From the NCBI RefSeq assembly GCF_916858655.1, contig NZ_CAKASL010000003.1:725987-789986 (forward strand): a stretch of 64,000 nucleotides of DNA, read 5' to 3'. How positions within the stretch are numbered: position 1 is the first letter of the stretch; each line of letters starts with the position of its first letter. Source of the DNA: Aeromicrobium sp. Leaf350. GTDB lineage: Bacteria > Actinomycetota > Actinomycetes > Propionibacteriales > Nocardioidaceae. The notes under the pieces are model-generated. The model was not told the origin of the DNA and did no database searches. It saw only the letters and a list, made by a program, of their open reading frames with translations. Position numbers and translations under genes: made by a program. Below, in pieces: positions 16,845 through 24,889 of the stretch.

Positions 16845-17357
16845 ATGACCTGGGATGCCTACCACCGTCGCAAGTCCATCGTGGCCGACGTCCTGGCCAT
16901 CGCCGACGCCGACGCCACGGCGACCATCGAGTCCGCCCTGGCCTCCGTGCCGGGCGCCGACGAGGTCTACCCCGACCACCACCTGCTCCTGCTCGACGTC
17001 CAGCTCCGCTGGTCGTCGGCCCTCAGCACCCGGCTCGACCTCCTGGTCGGCGACGGCGCGGACACCCCCGAGATCGGCGTGATCAACGCCTGGATCGACA
17101 CCGCCGCCGCGCTCCCCGGGGCTCGCCGCCTGCTCGACCAGCACCGCGAGTCCGACACGCTCGCCCGCGCGGTCGAGAAGGAGAACGAGTTCCTGGCCCG
17201 CGCCGCCGGCGTGCCCGCGATGTCGCCCGGCCTGGCCGGACGCGGCCGCGAGATCGTCGACGCAGCGCGTGACCAGTCGGTGCTGCCCGAGATCGTGCCG
17301 CTGCCCGTGGCACCCCCGAGCCTGTTGGAGCGGCTGCGCAACGCGCTCGCTGCCTGA
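16845..17357 (+). CDS. Conserved-looking unknown protein, helical, 170 aa
   Basis: I do not recognise the family. The protein is soluble, rich in Ala, Leu and Asp, has no signal peptide or membrane helix, and is predicted by eye to be mostly helical, ending in PPSLLERLRNALAA. ATG 16845 follows GAAAGG at 16830-16835. It lies divergent to a TetR gene with a strong palindrome between them, so its expression is probably repressed by that regulator. GC and codon pattern match its neighbours, which supports a real gene. Two hairpins follow its stop codon. Confidence 0.6.
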   Translation: MTWDAYHRRKSIVADVLAIADADATATIESALASVPGADEVYPDHHLLLLDVQLRWSSALSTRLDLLVGDGADTPEIGVINAWIDTAAALPGARRLLDQHRESDTLARAVEKENEFLARAAGVPAMSPGLAGRGREIVDAARDQSVLPEIVPLPVAPPSLLERLRNALAA

Positions 17358-17369
17358 CCTGACCCCCGC

Positions 17370-17445
17370 GCCGCCGCTCTCCCTCGGCGGCTGCGGGAAG
17401 CGGACCCCCGACTGCGCCCATCTCCCTCCCGGGCGCGTCGGGGGT
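17370..17445. terminator. Two hairpins between convergent genes
   Basis: GCCGCCG (17370-17376) pairs with CGGCGGC (17385-17391). A second, longer structure pairs ACCCCCGA (17404-17411) with TCGGGGGT (17438-17445) and has an inner GCGCCC/GGGCGC stem, followed by TTCGT. Confidence 0.6.
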
Positions 17446-17506
17446 TCGTGCTGTCTGGTGCCCCCTTCGAGGCTCGCAAGCTCGCACCTCGGAGGGCGGG
17501 AGGCGG

Positions 17507-18319
17507 TCAGTCGTCGCGGGGCGTGGAGGCGAGGCGGAGCGTCTCGAGCTTGACCGAGAGCTCGTCGTCGATGGCGCCGCCGAGCTGCTCGCGCAGGATG
17601 GCCACCGTGACCTGGCTGGCGATCGGCAGCAGGCCCTCGGTGACGGCGAGGATGTGGTCCCAGCCCGACTCCGGCAGCCCGGCCACGAGGAACGGGTCGA
17701 TGATCTCGGCGGAGACCGAGCGCACGAAGGCGTCGGCGACGATGCGCAGCTGGGTGCGCATGAGCGGGTACAGGCTGATGACCGTGCTCGGGTCGAGGCC
17801 CAGGTTCACGACCGTCGCGCCGATGCGCACGATCTGGGGCTGGAGCAGCTCGACGTTGTGCTCGTCGATCCAGCGCACGAGCCCGAGGGCGGCGAGGTCG
17901 TCGATCAGGCGGTTGTCGTGGTCGACGCCGGCGAGTGCGGCCAGTCCGGCGCGTGTCATGATCTCGGGCTCGACGTCGTGCGGCTCGTCGAGGATGCGCA
18001 GGAGGTCGAGGGTGTGCCCGGCGACCGACGGACGCGCCTCGCGGACGCTGGACTCGATCGCCTGCAGGGTGAAGCCTCGGTCCAGCAGCTCGCGCACGAG
18101 CTGCAGCCGCTGCACGTGCTCGCGGCCGTAGTAGCCGGTGCGGCCCTCGAGACGGGGCGGAGGGAGGATGCCGCGGCCGGCGTAGGCCCGCACGTTGCGT
18201 ACGGTCATGCCCACGTGCCCCGCCAGCTCGTCGATCGTGAGCTCGACGTCGGCCGGCTGCGTCGTGGACGGCTCGCCCGCCGACGGTTCGGCGCCGGTTC
18301 CGGACGCGGGGTCAGCCAT
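17507..18319 (-). CDS. MerR-like transcriptional regulator
   Basis: A 270-residue DNA-binding protein. After a disordered N-terminus, residues 27-95 form a MerR winged-helix domain (LTIDELAGHVGMTVRNVRAY, then RGILPPPRLEGRTGYYG and the coiled-coil start LVRELLDRGFTLQAIESSV). The C-terminal 170 residues are helical and of unknown ligand specificity, without the Cys pattern of metal-responsive members. ATG 18319 has a consensus TATGAT -10 box 6 nt upstream, so it is leaderless. It diverges from yqgE, with starts only 18 bp apart, and may influence that gene. Confidence 0.83.
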   Translation of the reverse strand: MADPASGTGAEPSAGEPSTTQPADVELTIDELAGHVGMTVRNVRAYAGRGILPPPRLEGRTGYYGREHVQRLQLVRELLDRGFTLQAIESSVREARPSVAGHTLDLLRILDEPHDVEPEIMTRAGLAALAGVDHDNRLIDDLAALGLVRWIDEHNVELLQPQIVRIGATVVNLGLDPSTVISLYPLMRTQLRIVADAFVRSVSAEIIDPFLVAGLPESGWDHILAVTEGLLPIASQVTVAILREQLGGAIDDELSVKLETLRLASTPRDD

Positions 18320-18325
18320 GCGGGC

Positions 18326-18331
18326 ATCATA
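18326..18331 (-). promoter_or_regulatory. Consensus -10 box of the MerR-like gene
   Basis: TATGAT on the minus strand lies 6 nt before the ATG, one of the best -10 matches in the window. It also lies inside the very short gap to the divergent yqgE start, so the two promoters overlap. Confidence 0.6.
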
Positions 18332-18337
18332 GAGGGC

Positions 18338-18898
18338 ATGGACGGATGGCGAGGCCGGCTGCTCGTCGCCACCCCGGCGATCGTGGGTGGCGTCTTCGCC
18401 CGCAGTGTCGTGATCCTGCTCGACCACGACGGGGACGGCGCGCTGGGGGTCATCGTGAACCGCCCGCTCGAGTCCGAGGTGCACCACCTGCTCCCGGAGT
18501 GGAGCGGCTCGGTCACCTCTCCGACGCTGCTGTTCCAGGGTGGGCCCGTCGGCCTCGACTCGGCGCTGGCCGTCGGCGTGCTGGCCGACCCGGCCCCTTC
18601 GGCCGGACCTCCCGCCGGGTTCCGGCCGATGGCCGGACGCATCGGCCTGGTCGACCTGGACGGCCCGCCACCCGAGCCGCAGGCGTTCGCGGGCCTGCGG
18701 GTCTTCGCGGGGTACGCCGGGTGGGGCCCGGGCCAGCTCGAGGCCGAGGTGGAGGAGGGGTCCTGGCTCGTCCTGGATGCCGAGCCGGGTGACCTCATGA
18801 GTCGTCACCCCGACTCGCTGTGGCACGACGTCGTGCGCCGGCAGCCCGGTGACCTGCGGTTCTGGGCCACGCTGCCCGAGGACCCGAGCGAGAACTGA
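18338..18898 (+). CDS. yqgE: YqgE/AlgH family protein (UPF0301, DUF179)
   Basis: A 186-residue cytoplasmic protein of the widely conserved YqgE family, whose biochemical role is not settled. Typical segments are present: GRLLVATPAIVGGVFARSVV at the start, HDGDGALGVIVNRPLE, LFQGGPVG, and FAGYAGWGPGQLEAEVEEGSW. The length matches the family. ATG 18338 gives the expected N-terminus close to the GRLL motif. Its promoter region overlaps that of the divergent MerR-like gene. Confidence 0.92.
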   Translation: MDGWRGRLLVATPAIVGGVFARSVVILLDHDGDGALGVIVNRPLESEVHHLLPEWSGSVTSPTLLFQGGPVGLDSALAVGVLADPAPSAGPPAGFRPMAGRIGLVDLDGPPPEPQAFAGLRVFAGYAGWGPGQLEAEVEEGSWLVLDAEPGDLMSRHPDSLWHDVVRRQPGDLRFWATLPEDPSEN

Positions 18899-18974
18899 CA
18901 TCTCGCTCGATCTCGGTGCCGCCGACTTCGCCGAGTCGGCTGGAGTGGTCACCGCAGCCGCGTAGGATGCACGC

Positions 18975-19247
18975 GTGGGATTCTTCGGCCGCGGAACGCA
19001 GACCGTCCAGGACGAGCGCACTGAGCTGCGCGAGGACGGCGACCACGAACGCTTCAGTCACTACGTCCCCAAGGACGTGCTGACCGAGGCCATGGTGATG
19101 GGCACCCCCGTCGTCGCCCTGTGCGGCAAGGTGTGGGTCCCGAGCCGCGACCCGCAACGGTTCCCGGTGTGCCCGGACTGCAAGGAGATCTGGGAGTCGC
19201 TGCAGGACGGCAGCGGCGACGACTCCGGTCCCTCCGGCCCTGCGTGA
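18975..19247 (+). CDS. DUF3039 protein, small zinc-ribbon-like
   Basis: A 90-residue actinobacterial DUF3039 protein. The family core is visible: HYVPKDVLTEAMVMGTPVVALCGKVW, then FPVCPDCKEIWE. Three cysteines (one in LCGK and a CPDC pair) and a nearby His could bind zinc. TAGGAT (18963-18968) is 6 nt before GTG 18975, so it is leaderless. Its stop codon overlaps the start of the helicase, so the two are translationally coupled and likely act together, perhaps on nucleic acids. That role is inference. Confidence 0.85.
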   Translation: MGFFGRGTQTVQDERTELREDGDHERFSHYVPKDVLTEAMVMGTPVVALCGKVWVPSRDPQRFPVCPDCKEIWESLQDGSGDDSGPSGPA

Positions 19248-20932
19248 GCACCCGACTCCGCGCCTGGCAGCGAGCCGCTTTCGAGGAGTACACCCGGCGA
19301 CAGCCGCGTGACTTCATGGCGGTCGCGACGCCCGGTGCCGGCAAGACGACGTTCGCTCTGACCCTGGCAGCCGACCTGCTGCACCGAGGGGTCGTCGAAC
19401 GGGTGGTCGTGGTGGCTCCCACCGAGCACCTCAAGGTGCAGTGGGCCCAGGCGGCGGCCGGGGTCGGCATCGCCCTCGACCCCACCATGGCCGGCGGCGG
19501 GGTGCTCGGCACCGACTTCCGCGGCTTCGCCGTCACGTACGCGGGCCTGGCCACCAACCCCACCGCCTACCGGGTGCGCATCGAGCACCGGCGCACCTTC
19601 GTCATCCTCGACGAGGTGCACCACGCGGGCGACGCGTTCACCTGGGGCGACGCGGTGCGCGAGGCGTGCGAGCCGGCCGCCCGGCGACTCTGCCTCACCG
19701 GCACGCCGTTCCGCTCCGACGACAGCTTCATCCCGTTCGTGACGTACGCCCCGGCCGACGACGGCACGCTCGTCAGCGTGGCCGACCACAGCTACGGCTA
19801 TGGCAATGCCCTGCGCGACGGCGTCGTGCGTCCGGTGCTGTTCATGGCGTACTCGGGCGACATGCACTGGCGCACGCGGGCGGGCGACGAGATCCAGGCC
19901 CGGCTCGGCGAGCCGCTCACCCGCGACGCGACCGCGCAGGCCCTGCGCACCGCGCTCGACCCGAAGGGGTCCTGGATCCCGGCGGTGCTCACGGCGGCGC
20001 ACCGGCGTCTCACCGAGGTGCGCCGCGACGTCCCCGACGCCGGTGGGCTCGTCATCGCCTCCGACCAGGACTCGGCCCGCGCCTACGCCCGCATCCTCGA
20101 GCAGATCACCGGCATCGCCCCGGTCGTGGTCCTCAGCGACGAGGCCGGCTCGAGCCAGCGCATCGCCGAGTTCTCGGCGGGCATGGAGCCCTGGATGGTC
20201 GCGGTCCGCATGGTCAGCGAGGGCGTCGACATCCCGCGTCTCTCGGTGGGCGTCTACGCCACCACGACCTCGACGCCGCTGTTCTTCGCCCAGGCGGTCG
20301 GCCGCTTCGTCCGGGCCCGCCGCCGCGGTGAGACCGCGACGATCTTCCTGCCGAGCGTCGCGGGCCTGCTGGGGCACGCCAGCGACCTCGAGACGATGCG
20401 CGACCACGTGATCGGGCGTCCGATCAAGGACGAGGACGACCTCTTCGCCGCCGAGGCCGAGCTGCTCGCCAAGGCGCAGGAGGCCGAGGCCGGGTCCGCC
20501 GAGCTGCAGAACCAGTACCAGGCGCTCGGCAGTCAGGCGTCCTTCGACAAGGTGCTCTACGACGGCGGCGAGTTCGGCTACGACGGTCTCGTCGAGGACG
20601 GTGAGGAGCTCGACCTCCTCGGCATCCCCGGGCTGCTCGAGCCTGACCAGGTCGCCGAGCTGCTGCGCCATTCGCGGCGCACGAAGGCCGCCCGGCCGAA
20701 GGTCGACGCCCAGACGCAGGAGGCGGTGCTGCACGAGCGCCGCAGCGAGCTGCGCCGCGAGCTCAACGGCCTCGTCGGTGCCTGGCACCATCGCACGGGC
20801 ACGCCGCACGGGGTCACCCACACGCGCCTGCGCGACGCCACGGGGGGTCCGCCGGCCGCCTCGGCCTCGGTCGAGACGCTGCAGCAGCGCATCGACCTGG
20901 TGCGCAAGTGGGCCGTCCGCGCCAGCGGGTAG
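19244..20932 (+). CDS. DEAD/DEAH-box superfamily 2 helicase
   Basis: A 562-residue SF2 helicase of the RadD/type-III-restriction-like group. Motif I is ATPGAGKTT near residue 30, motif II is DEVHH, motif III is LTGTPFR, and the second RecA domain has SEGVDIP and QAVGRFVRARR (motif VI). A C-terminal region of about 180 residues, rich in charged helices, has no recognised domain. GTG 19244 overlaps the DUF3039 stop codon. It should use ATP to translocate on or remodel DNA or RNA. The exact pathway is unknown, and a repair role is plausible. Confidence 0.85.
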   Translation: MSTRLRAWQRAAFEEYTRRQPRDFMAVATPGAGKTTFALTLAADLLHRGVVERVVVVAPTEHLKVQWAQAAAGVGIALDPTMAGGGVLGTDFRGFAVTYAGLATNPTAYRVRIEHRRTFVILDEVHHAGDAFTWGDAVREACEPAARRLCLTGTPFRSDDSFIPFVTYAPADDGTLVSVADHSYGYGNALRDGVVRPVLFMAYSGDMHWRTRAGDEIQARLGEPLTRDATAQALRTALDPKGSWIPAVLTAAHRRLTEVRRDVPDAGGLVIASDQDSARAYARILEQITGIAPVVVLSDEAGSSQRIAEFSAGMEPWMVAVRMVSEGVDIPRLSVGVYATTTSTPLFFAQAVGRFVRARRRGETATIFLPSVAGLLGHASDLETMRDHVIGRPIKDEDDLFAAEAELLAKAQEAEAGSAELQNQYQALGSQASFDKVLYDGGEFGYDGLVEDGEELDLLGIPGLLEPDQVAELLRHSRRTKAARPKVDAQTQEAVLHERRSELRRELNGLVGAWHHRTGTPHGVTHTRLRDATGGPPAASASVETLQQRIDLVRKWAVRASG

Positions 20933-20933
20933 G

Positions 20934-21536
20934 TCAGCCTCCGGCGACGATGCGGCGGGCCAGGTCGAGCCAGCCGTGCAGGGCGCGCTCGGTGTCGATG
21001 CCGCGCGTGCGCAGCTCGTCGAGCACCCCGATCTCGAGCGGTGCCATCAGTGCGGTCGCCAGGAGACGGACGTCGCCGGTGACACCCAGCTGCGTCAGCA
21101 GGTGCTGCACGTGCTGGACGACGAACGACATCGCCGGAGCGGAGCGGCTCGGGCCGGTGCCCGCAGCACGCAGCAGGTCGGCGTGCAGCATCGTGGTCTC
21201 CAGGCGCGACAGGCCGAAGGCTTCGAGGCGTTCCCACGGCGGGGCGCCCGGGCCCAGCGGGGGTGGTCCGGAGATCACCTGGGCCTGCCAGTGCGTCTCG
21301 TTCTGATCGAGCAGCGCGATCATCAGGCCGGCGCGACTCCCGAAGCGGCGGAAGACGGTGCCCTTGCCGACCCCGGCGTGAGCCGCGACAGCGTCCATCG
21401 TCACGTCGTCGACGCCGCACTCGGCCACGAGCGCCTGCGCCGAGCACAGCAAGGCGGCCCGGTTGCGGGCCGCGTCGCTGCGCTCGCTCGCGGGCTCCCC
21501 GGCGAGGGGGAGCGGCAGGAGCGGCAGATCGGTCAT
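20934..21536 (-). CDS. TetR/AcrR family regulator of the flavin reductase locus
   Basis: A 200-residue regulator with the TetR HTH at about residues 28-70 (LVAECGVDDVTMDAVAAHAG, VGKGTVFRRFGSRAGL). A TAGAGT -10 box (21545-21550) lies 8 nt before ATG 21536. The divergent flavin reductase starts 133 nt away, and two identical-armed operators (CGGAC-N4-GTCCG) lie in the gap. It therefore very likely represses the reductase and itself. It ends 1 nt after the helicase stop. The inducer is unknown, possibly an electrophile or quinone given the target. Confidence 0.88.
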   Translation of the reverse strand: MTDLPLLPLPLAGEPASERSDAARNRAALLCSAQALVAECGVDDVTMDAVAAHAGVGKGTVFRRFGSRAGLMIALLDQNETHWQAQVISGPPPLGPGAPPWERLEAFGLSRLETTMLHADLLRAAGTGPSRSAPAMSFVVQHVQHLLTQLGVTGDVRLLATALMAPLEIGVLDELRTRGIDTERALHGWLDLARRIVAGG

Positions 21537-21594
21537 CGAGTCTCACTCTAGGGCGGCGGTGGAGCAGGGGTCGTGGAATGTGACGTCCACTATA

Positions 21595-21643
21595 CGGACC
21601 GCGGTCCGCTTACGTGCTACGGTACTAACCGGACCCAAGTCCG
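21595..21643. promoter_or_regulatory. Twin TetR operators CGGAC-N4-GTCCG
   Basis: Site 1 is CGGAC-CGCG-GTCCG (21595-21608) and site 2 is CGGAC-CCAA-GTCCG (21630-21643). The arms are identical and the centres are 35 nt apart. Both lie between the divergent TetR and flavin reductase genes. Confidence 0.7.
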
Positions 21644-21669
21644 TTTCACTCAGAACCTCAGGAGCACCC

Positions 21670-22224
21670 ATGTCCGAGAACACCACCCGCGTCGCCGTCC
21701 TCGTCGGCAGCCTCCGCACCGACTCCGTCAACCGCCAGGTCGCCGAGTACCTGCGCGACCACGCGCCGGAGGGCGTGACCCTCGAGCTGGTCGACGGCCT
21801 CGGCGAGCTGCCCTTCTACAACGAGGACATCGACGCCGGCGAGACCCCCGCGCCGGCCCAGCACGTGCGCGACGCGGTCGCCGACGCCGACGGCCTGCTC
21901 CTCGTGACGCCGGAGTACAACGGCACGATGCCGGCCGTGCTCAACAACGCGATCGACTGGCTGTCGCGCCCGTACGGCGGCGGTGCCATCACCGGCAAGC
22001 CCGTCGCCGCCATCGGTGTGACCCCGACCCCCTACGGCGGCGTGTGGTCGCACGAGCACGCGCTGAAGTCCGTCACGATCGCCGGCGGCGTCCCGCTGGA
22101 GGACGTCACGGTCTCGCAGACCTCGATCGACGTCGACGTGCTCGGCACCGAGGAGGTCATCGCGAAGCTGCAGGGCGCGGTCGACGCGATCGTGGCGTTC
22201 ACGCCGGCGCCCGCCGCGGCCTGA
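21670..22224 (+). CDS. NAD(P)H-dependent FMN reductase
   Basis: A 184-residue flavodoxin-like reductase of the SsuE/ChrR/ArsH superfamily. The signature GSLRTDSVNRQVAEYL at about residues 12-27 binds FMN phosphate, and PEYNGTMPAVLNNAIDWLSRP is the family hallmark near residue 80. It would reduce FMN, quinones or azo/nitro compounds with NAD(P)H in the cytoplasm. ATG 21670 has AGGAG in the leader. It is probably repressed by the divergent TetR. The next gene is an LLM flavin-dependent oxidoreductase, so it may supply reduced FMN to that enzyme. Confidence 0.88.
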   Translation: MSENTTRVAVLVGSLRTDSVNRQVAEYLRDHAPEGVTLELVDGLGELPFYNEDIDAGETPAPAQHVRDAVADADGLLLVTPEYNGTMPAVLNNAIDWLSRPYGGGAITGKPVAAIGVTPTPYGGVWSHEHALKSVTIAGGVPLEDVTVSQTSIDVDVLGTEEVIAKLQGAVDAIVAFTPAPAAA

Positions 22225-22240
22225 GGCTCCTGGGAAGGTC

Positions 22241-22271
22241 TCACCCCCGTCCGTTGTTGTGACGGGGGTGA
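22241..22271 (+). terminator. Perfect 11-bp hairpin overlapping the LLM gene start
   Basis: TCACCCCCGTC (22241-22251) pairs with GACGGGGGTGA (22261-22271) around a 9-nt loop. The right arm covers both candidate GTG starts of the next gene, so it may end upstream transcripts or hide that start. Confidence 0.6.
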
Positions 22272-23317
22272 GGCTCTCCGTGCTCGATCTCGTCCCCGTC
22301 CGCACCGACCAGGGTTCGGGGGACGCCGTCCGGGCGAGCCTCGGGCTGGTCCGCACCGCCGACCGGCTCGGCTTCGACCGCTACTGGGTCGCCGAGCACC
22401 ACAACATGCCGTCGGTCGCCGCCACCAGCCCGCCCGTGCTGATCGCGATGCTGGCCGCCGCGACCGAGCGGATCCGCCTCGGCTCGGGCGGCGTGATGCT
22501 GCCGAACCACGCACCGCTGGCCGTGGCCGAGCAGTTCGCCCTGCTGGAGGCCGCCTACCCCGGGCGCATCGACCTGGGCATCGGTCGCGCCCCCGGCTCC
22601 GACCCGGTCACGTCCATGGCCCTGCGTGGCGCCGCCGGTCGTGACGACTCCGACGTCCGGCTGTTCCCGCAGTACCTCGACGACGTCGTCGCCCTGATGG
22701 GGGCCGAGGGCGTCAAGGTGGCGGTGCCGACCCAGGCCGGGCGCGGCCCGTACATCCTCAAGGCCACGCCGGCAGCGGCCACGGTGCCGCGCCTCTGGCT
22801 GCTCGGCTCGTCGATGTACTCGGCGCAGCTGGCGGCCGAGAAGGGCCTGCCGTACGTGTTCGCGCATCATTTTTCCGGCCACGGCACGGAGGAGGCGCTC
22901 GCGTTCTACCGCAGCAACTTCCGCCCCAGCGACGTCTGCACCGAGCCGACCACGTTCCTCACCGCCAACGTGGCCGTCGCGCCGACCCTGGAGGAGGCGC
23001 GCGACCTCGCCCGGCCCAACGCCATGAACATGGCGCGCCTGCGGGGCGGGCTGCCGATGCAGCCACTGGCCCTGGCCGAGGACCGCGCGGAAGACCTGCC
23101 GCCCCAGCTGGAGGCGATCGTGGCGTCCTCACTGCGCCAGGGTGGCGTCGGTGAACCGGCCGCGGTGGCCGCACACCTGCGCGCCCTCGCCGAGCAGTTC
23201 GGGGTCGACGAGGTCATGCTCCACCCCATCGCCTCGGAGCACGTCGGCGTGGCTCCGGACGCGTCGCCGGCCCGGGAGCGCTCGCTCGAGCTGCTCGCGG
23301 CCGAACTCGCGTTCTGA
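22259..23317 (+). CDS. LLM class flavin-dependent oxidoreductase (luciferase-like)
   Basis: A 352-residue TIM-barrel bacterial-luciferase-family protein. It shows LSVLDLVPV, a YWVAEHHNMPSVAATSPP segment, the GRIDLGIGRAPGSDP loop and a C-terminal region with AHLRALAEQFGVDEVML. This subgroup (MsnO8-like) uses reduced FMN or F420, and sequence alone does not decide which. An FMN reductase directly upstream favours FMNH2 use. GTG 22259 and GTG 22268 are both possible starts and lie in the loop and right arm of a stable hairpin. The substrate is unknown. Confidence 0.85.
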   Translation: MTGVRLSVLDLVPVRTDQGSGDAVRASLGLVRTADRLGFDRYWVAEHHNMPSVAATSPPVLIAMLAAATERIRLGSGGVMLPNHAPLAVAEQFALLEAAYPGRIDLGIGRAPGSDPVTSMALRGAAGRDDSDVRLFPQYLDDVVALMGAEGVKVAVPTQAGRGPYILKATPAAATVPRLWLLGSSMYSAQLAAEKGLPYVFAHHFSGHGTEEALAFYRSNFRPSDVCTEPTTFLTANVAVAPTLEEARDLARPNAMNMARLRGGLPMQPLALAEDRAEDLPPQLEAIVASSLRQGGVGEPAAVAAHLRALAEQFGVDEVMLHPIASEHVGVAPDASPARERSLELLAAELAF

Positions 23318-23345
23318 GCGTCGTTCCAGGACTCGTCCGGCTCCG

Positions 23346-23368
23346 TCGGGGGTGGAAACCGCCCCCGA
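23346..23368 (+). terminator. Hairpin after the LLM oxidoreductase
   Basis: TCGGGGG (23346-23352) pairs with CCCCCGA (23362-23368) around a 9-nt loop, 29 nt after the stop codon. Confidence 0.5.
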
Positions 23369-23398
23369 CGTGCCCTAGCGTGACAGCGGCACTGTCAC
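23353..23398 (+). promoter_or_regulatory. Promoter and GTGACA-N7-TGTCAC operator of the MpaB-type oxygenase
   Basis: A possible -35 TGGAAA (23353-23358) and -10 TAGCGT (23376-23381) are 17 nt apart. The palindrome GTGACAG-CGGCA-CTGTCAC (23380-23398) overlaps the -10 and start site, a repressor position. Its 6-nt arms and 19-nt total length are the same as the site at 7770-7788. Confidence 0.5.
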
Positions 23399-23411
23399 GA
23401 TAGGAGACCCC

Positions 23412-24308
23412 ATGCGACTGCCGTTGCGCCGCGACCACTGGGAGCGGGAGATCGACCGGCTCGACCCGGTGACCGATCGCCTGCGGATCACCCAGATCCT
23501 CTCGATGCACGAGTTCCCGTGGGACCTGCAGCAGGCGCTGAGCTTCGCGCTGTTCCGGACGTACGCGGTGCCGAGCATCGGGCGGCTGCTGTTCGACACC
23601 GGCCAGTTCACGGTCGACACGCAGCGACGTCACGACGACACCGTGCTGATCCTGGAGGGCATCGTCGAGCACGGCCCGGACTCGCCGGAGGGCCGTCAGT
23701 CGGTGCGCCGGATGAACCAGATGCACGGCAGCTACGACATCAGCAACGACGACATGCGCTACGTCCTGGCGACGTTCGTCGTGATGCCCGTGCGGTGGGT
23801 CGACGACTTCGGCTACCGGAGGCTCCGCGGCCACGAGGTCGAGGCGACGGTCGAGTACTACAAGCGGGTCGGTGCGCTGATGGGCATCAAGGACCTGCCG
23901 GCGGACTACGCCGGGTTCAGTCGCCTGCTGGACGTGTACGAGACGGAGCACTTCACGCCCGACCGCAAGACCCGCGCCGTGGCCGACGCGACGCTTGACC
24001 TGCTGACGTCGTTCTACCCCAGACCGCTGGCACCAGCGGTCGACCTGTTCGCCCGGAGCCTGATGGACGACCACCTGCTCGCCGCCTTCGGCTACCGCAA
24101 GCCCCCGGCACTCGCGCGGTGGGCGACGCGGAGGGCGCTGCGCCTGCGGGCGTGGGCGATCGCGCGCATGCCCGCCCGCCGGTCGCCGACGTACGCGCGC
24201 GACCTGGCTCGGGTCAAGAGCTACCCCAACGGGCACCTCGTGGCGCGGCTCGGGACGTTCCCCGACACGATGCCCAGCGACGAGGAGATCGCCGCGCGCT
24301 CAGCGTGA
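23412..24308 (+). CDS. Oxygenase MpaB family protein (DUF2236)
   Basis: A 298-residue DUF2236 protein, related to the latex-clearing protein and MpaB oxygenases, which are haem-type oxygenases cleaving C=C bonds. Family features are RQSVRRMNQMHGSYDISNDD, VMPVRWVDDFGYR and an ADYAGFSRLLDVYE region, in mostly helical context. ATG 23412 has TAGGAG at 23401-23406. The promoter bears a palindrome shared with the FMO-type monooxygenase 16 kb away, which suggests joint control. Its 3' end overlaps the convergent pncA by 9 bp. The substrate is unknown. Confidence 0.82.
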   Translation: MRLPLRRDHWEREIDRLDPVTDRLRITQILSMHEFPWDLQQALSFALFRTYAVPSIGRLLFDTGQFTVDTQRRHDDTVLILEGIVEHGPDSPEGRQSVRRMNQMHGSYDISNDDMRYVLATFVVMPVRWVDDFGYRRLRGHEVEATVEYYKRVGALMGIKDLPADYAGFSRLLDVYETEHFTPDRKTRAVADATLDLLTSFYPRPLAPAVDLFARSLMDDHLLAAFGYRKPPALARWATRRALRLRAWAIARMPARRSPTYARDLARVKSYPNGHLVARLGTFPDTMPSDEEIAARSA

Positions 24309-24872
24309 CGATGCGACCTCGACCCCGGCGGTGGTGAGCTCGGCGCGGAGGCTGGGCAGGTTGTCCGGGGTGACGGCAGCGGTCAGGCCCTCGAGCACGC
24401 GCACGCCGAAGCCCTCGCGGGCGGCGTCGAGCGCGGTGGCGCGCACGCAGTGGTCGGTCGCGATGCCGACGACGTCGACGTCGGTGATGCCGGCGCCGCG
24501 CAGCCAGTCGGCGAGGGTCGTGCCGTCGGGGTCGTGGCCCTCGAAGCCCGAGTAGGCGGCCTCGTACTCGCCCTTGAAGAACGTCGCGGCGAACAGGTCG
24601 GCGCGGAGCGGCTCGTGCAGCTCCGAGCCGGGCGTGCCGACGACGCAGTGGCGCGGCCAGGAGTCGACGAAGTCGGGGGTGTCGGAGAAGTGCGCGCCCG
24701 GGTCGACGTGGTGGTCGCGCGTGGCGACCACGGTGCCGTAGGTGCCGGAGGCGATGAGCTCGGCGACGTCGGCCGCGACCTGGGCCCCGCCTGCGACCGC
24801 GAGCGAGCCGCCCTCGCAGAAGTCGTTCTGCACGTCCACGACGATCAACGCCGTCGTCACCGGAGCCGTCAT
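24300..24872 (-). CDS. pncA: Nicotinamidase/pyrazinamidase
   Basis: A 190-residue isochorismatase-fold amidase that hydrolyses nicotinamide to nicotinate in NAD salvage. The catalytic triad is complete: Asp13 (VVDVQNDF), Lys100 (FFKGEYEAAYSGFEG) and Cys142 (DHCVRATA). The metal site is also present: Asp53, His55, His61 and His75. It is highly similar to M. tuberculosis PncA, so it should also activate pyrazinamide (inference). TAGGGT (24879-24884) is 6 nt before ATG 24872, suggesting its own leaderless promoter. pncB, the next pathway step, lies upstream in the same direction, separated by a repeat array. Confidence 0.95.
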   Translation of the reverse strand: MTAPVTTALIVVDVQNDFCEGGSLAVAGGAQVAADVAELIASGTYGTVVATRDHHVDPGAHFSDTPDFVDSWPRHCVVGTPGSELHEPLRADLFAATFFKGEYEAAYSGFEGHDPDGTTLADWLRGAGITDVDVVGIATDHCVRATALDAAREGFGVRVLEGLTAAVTPDNLPSLRAELTTAGVEVASSR

Positions 24873-24889
24873 GCCCCCACCCTAGGCCC

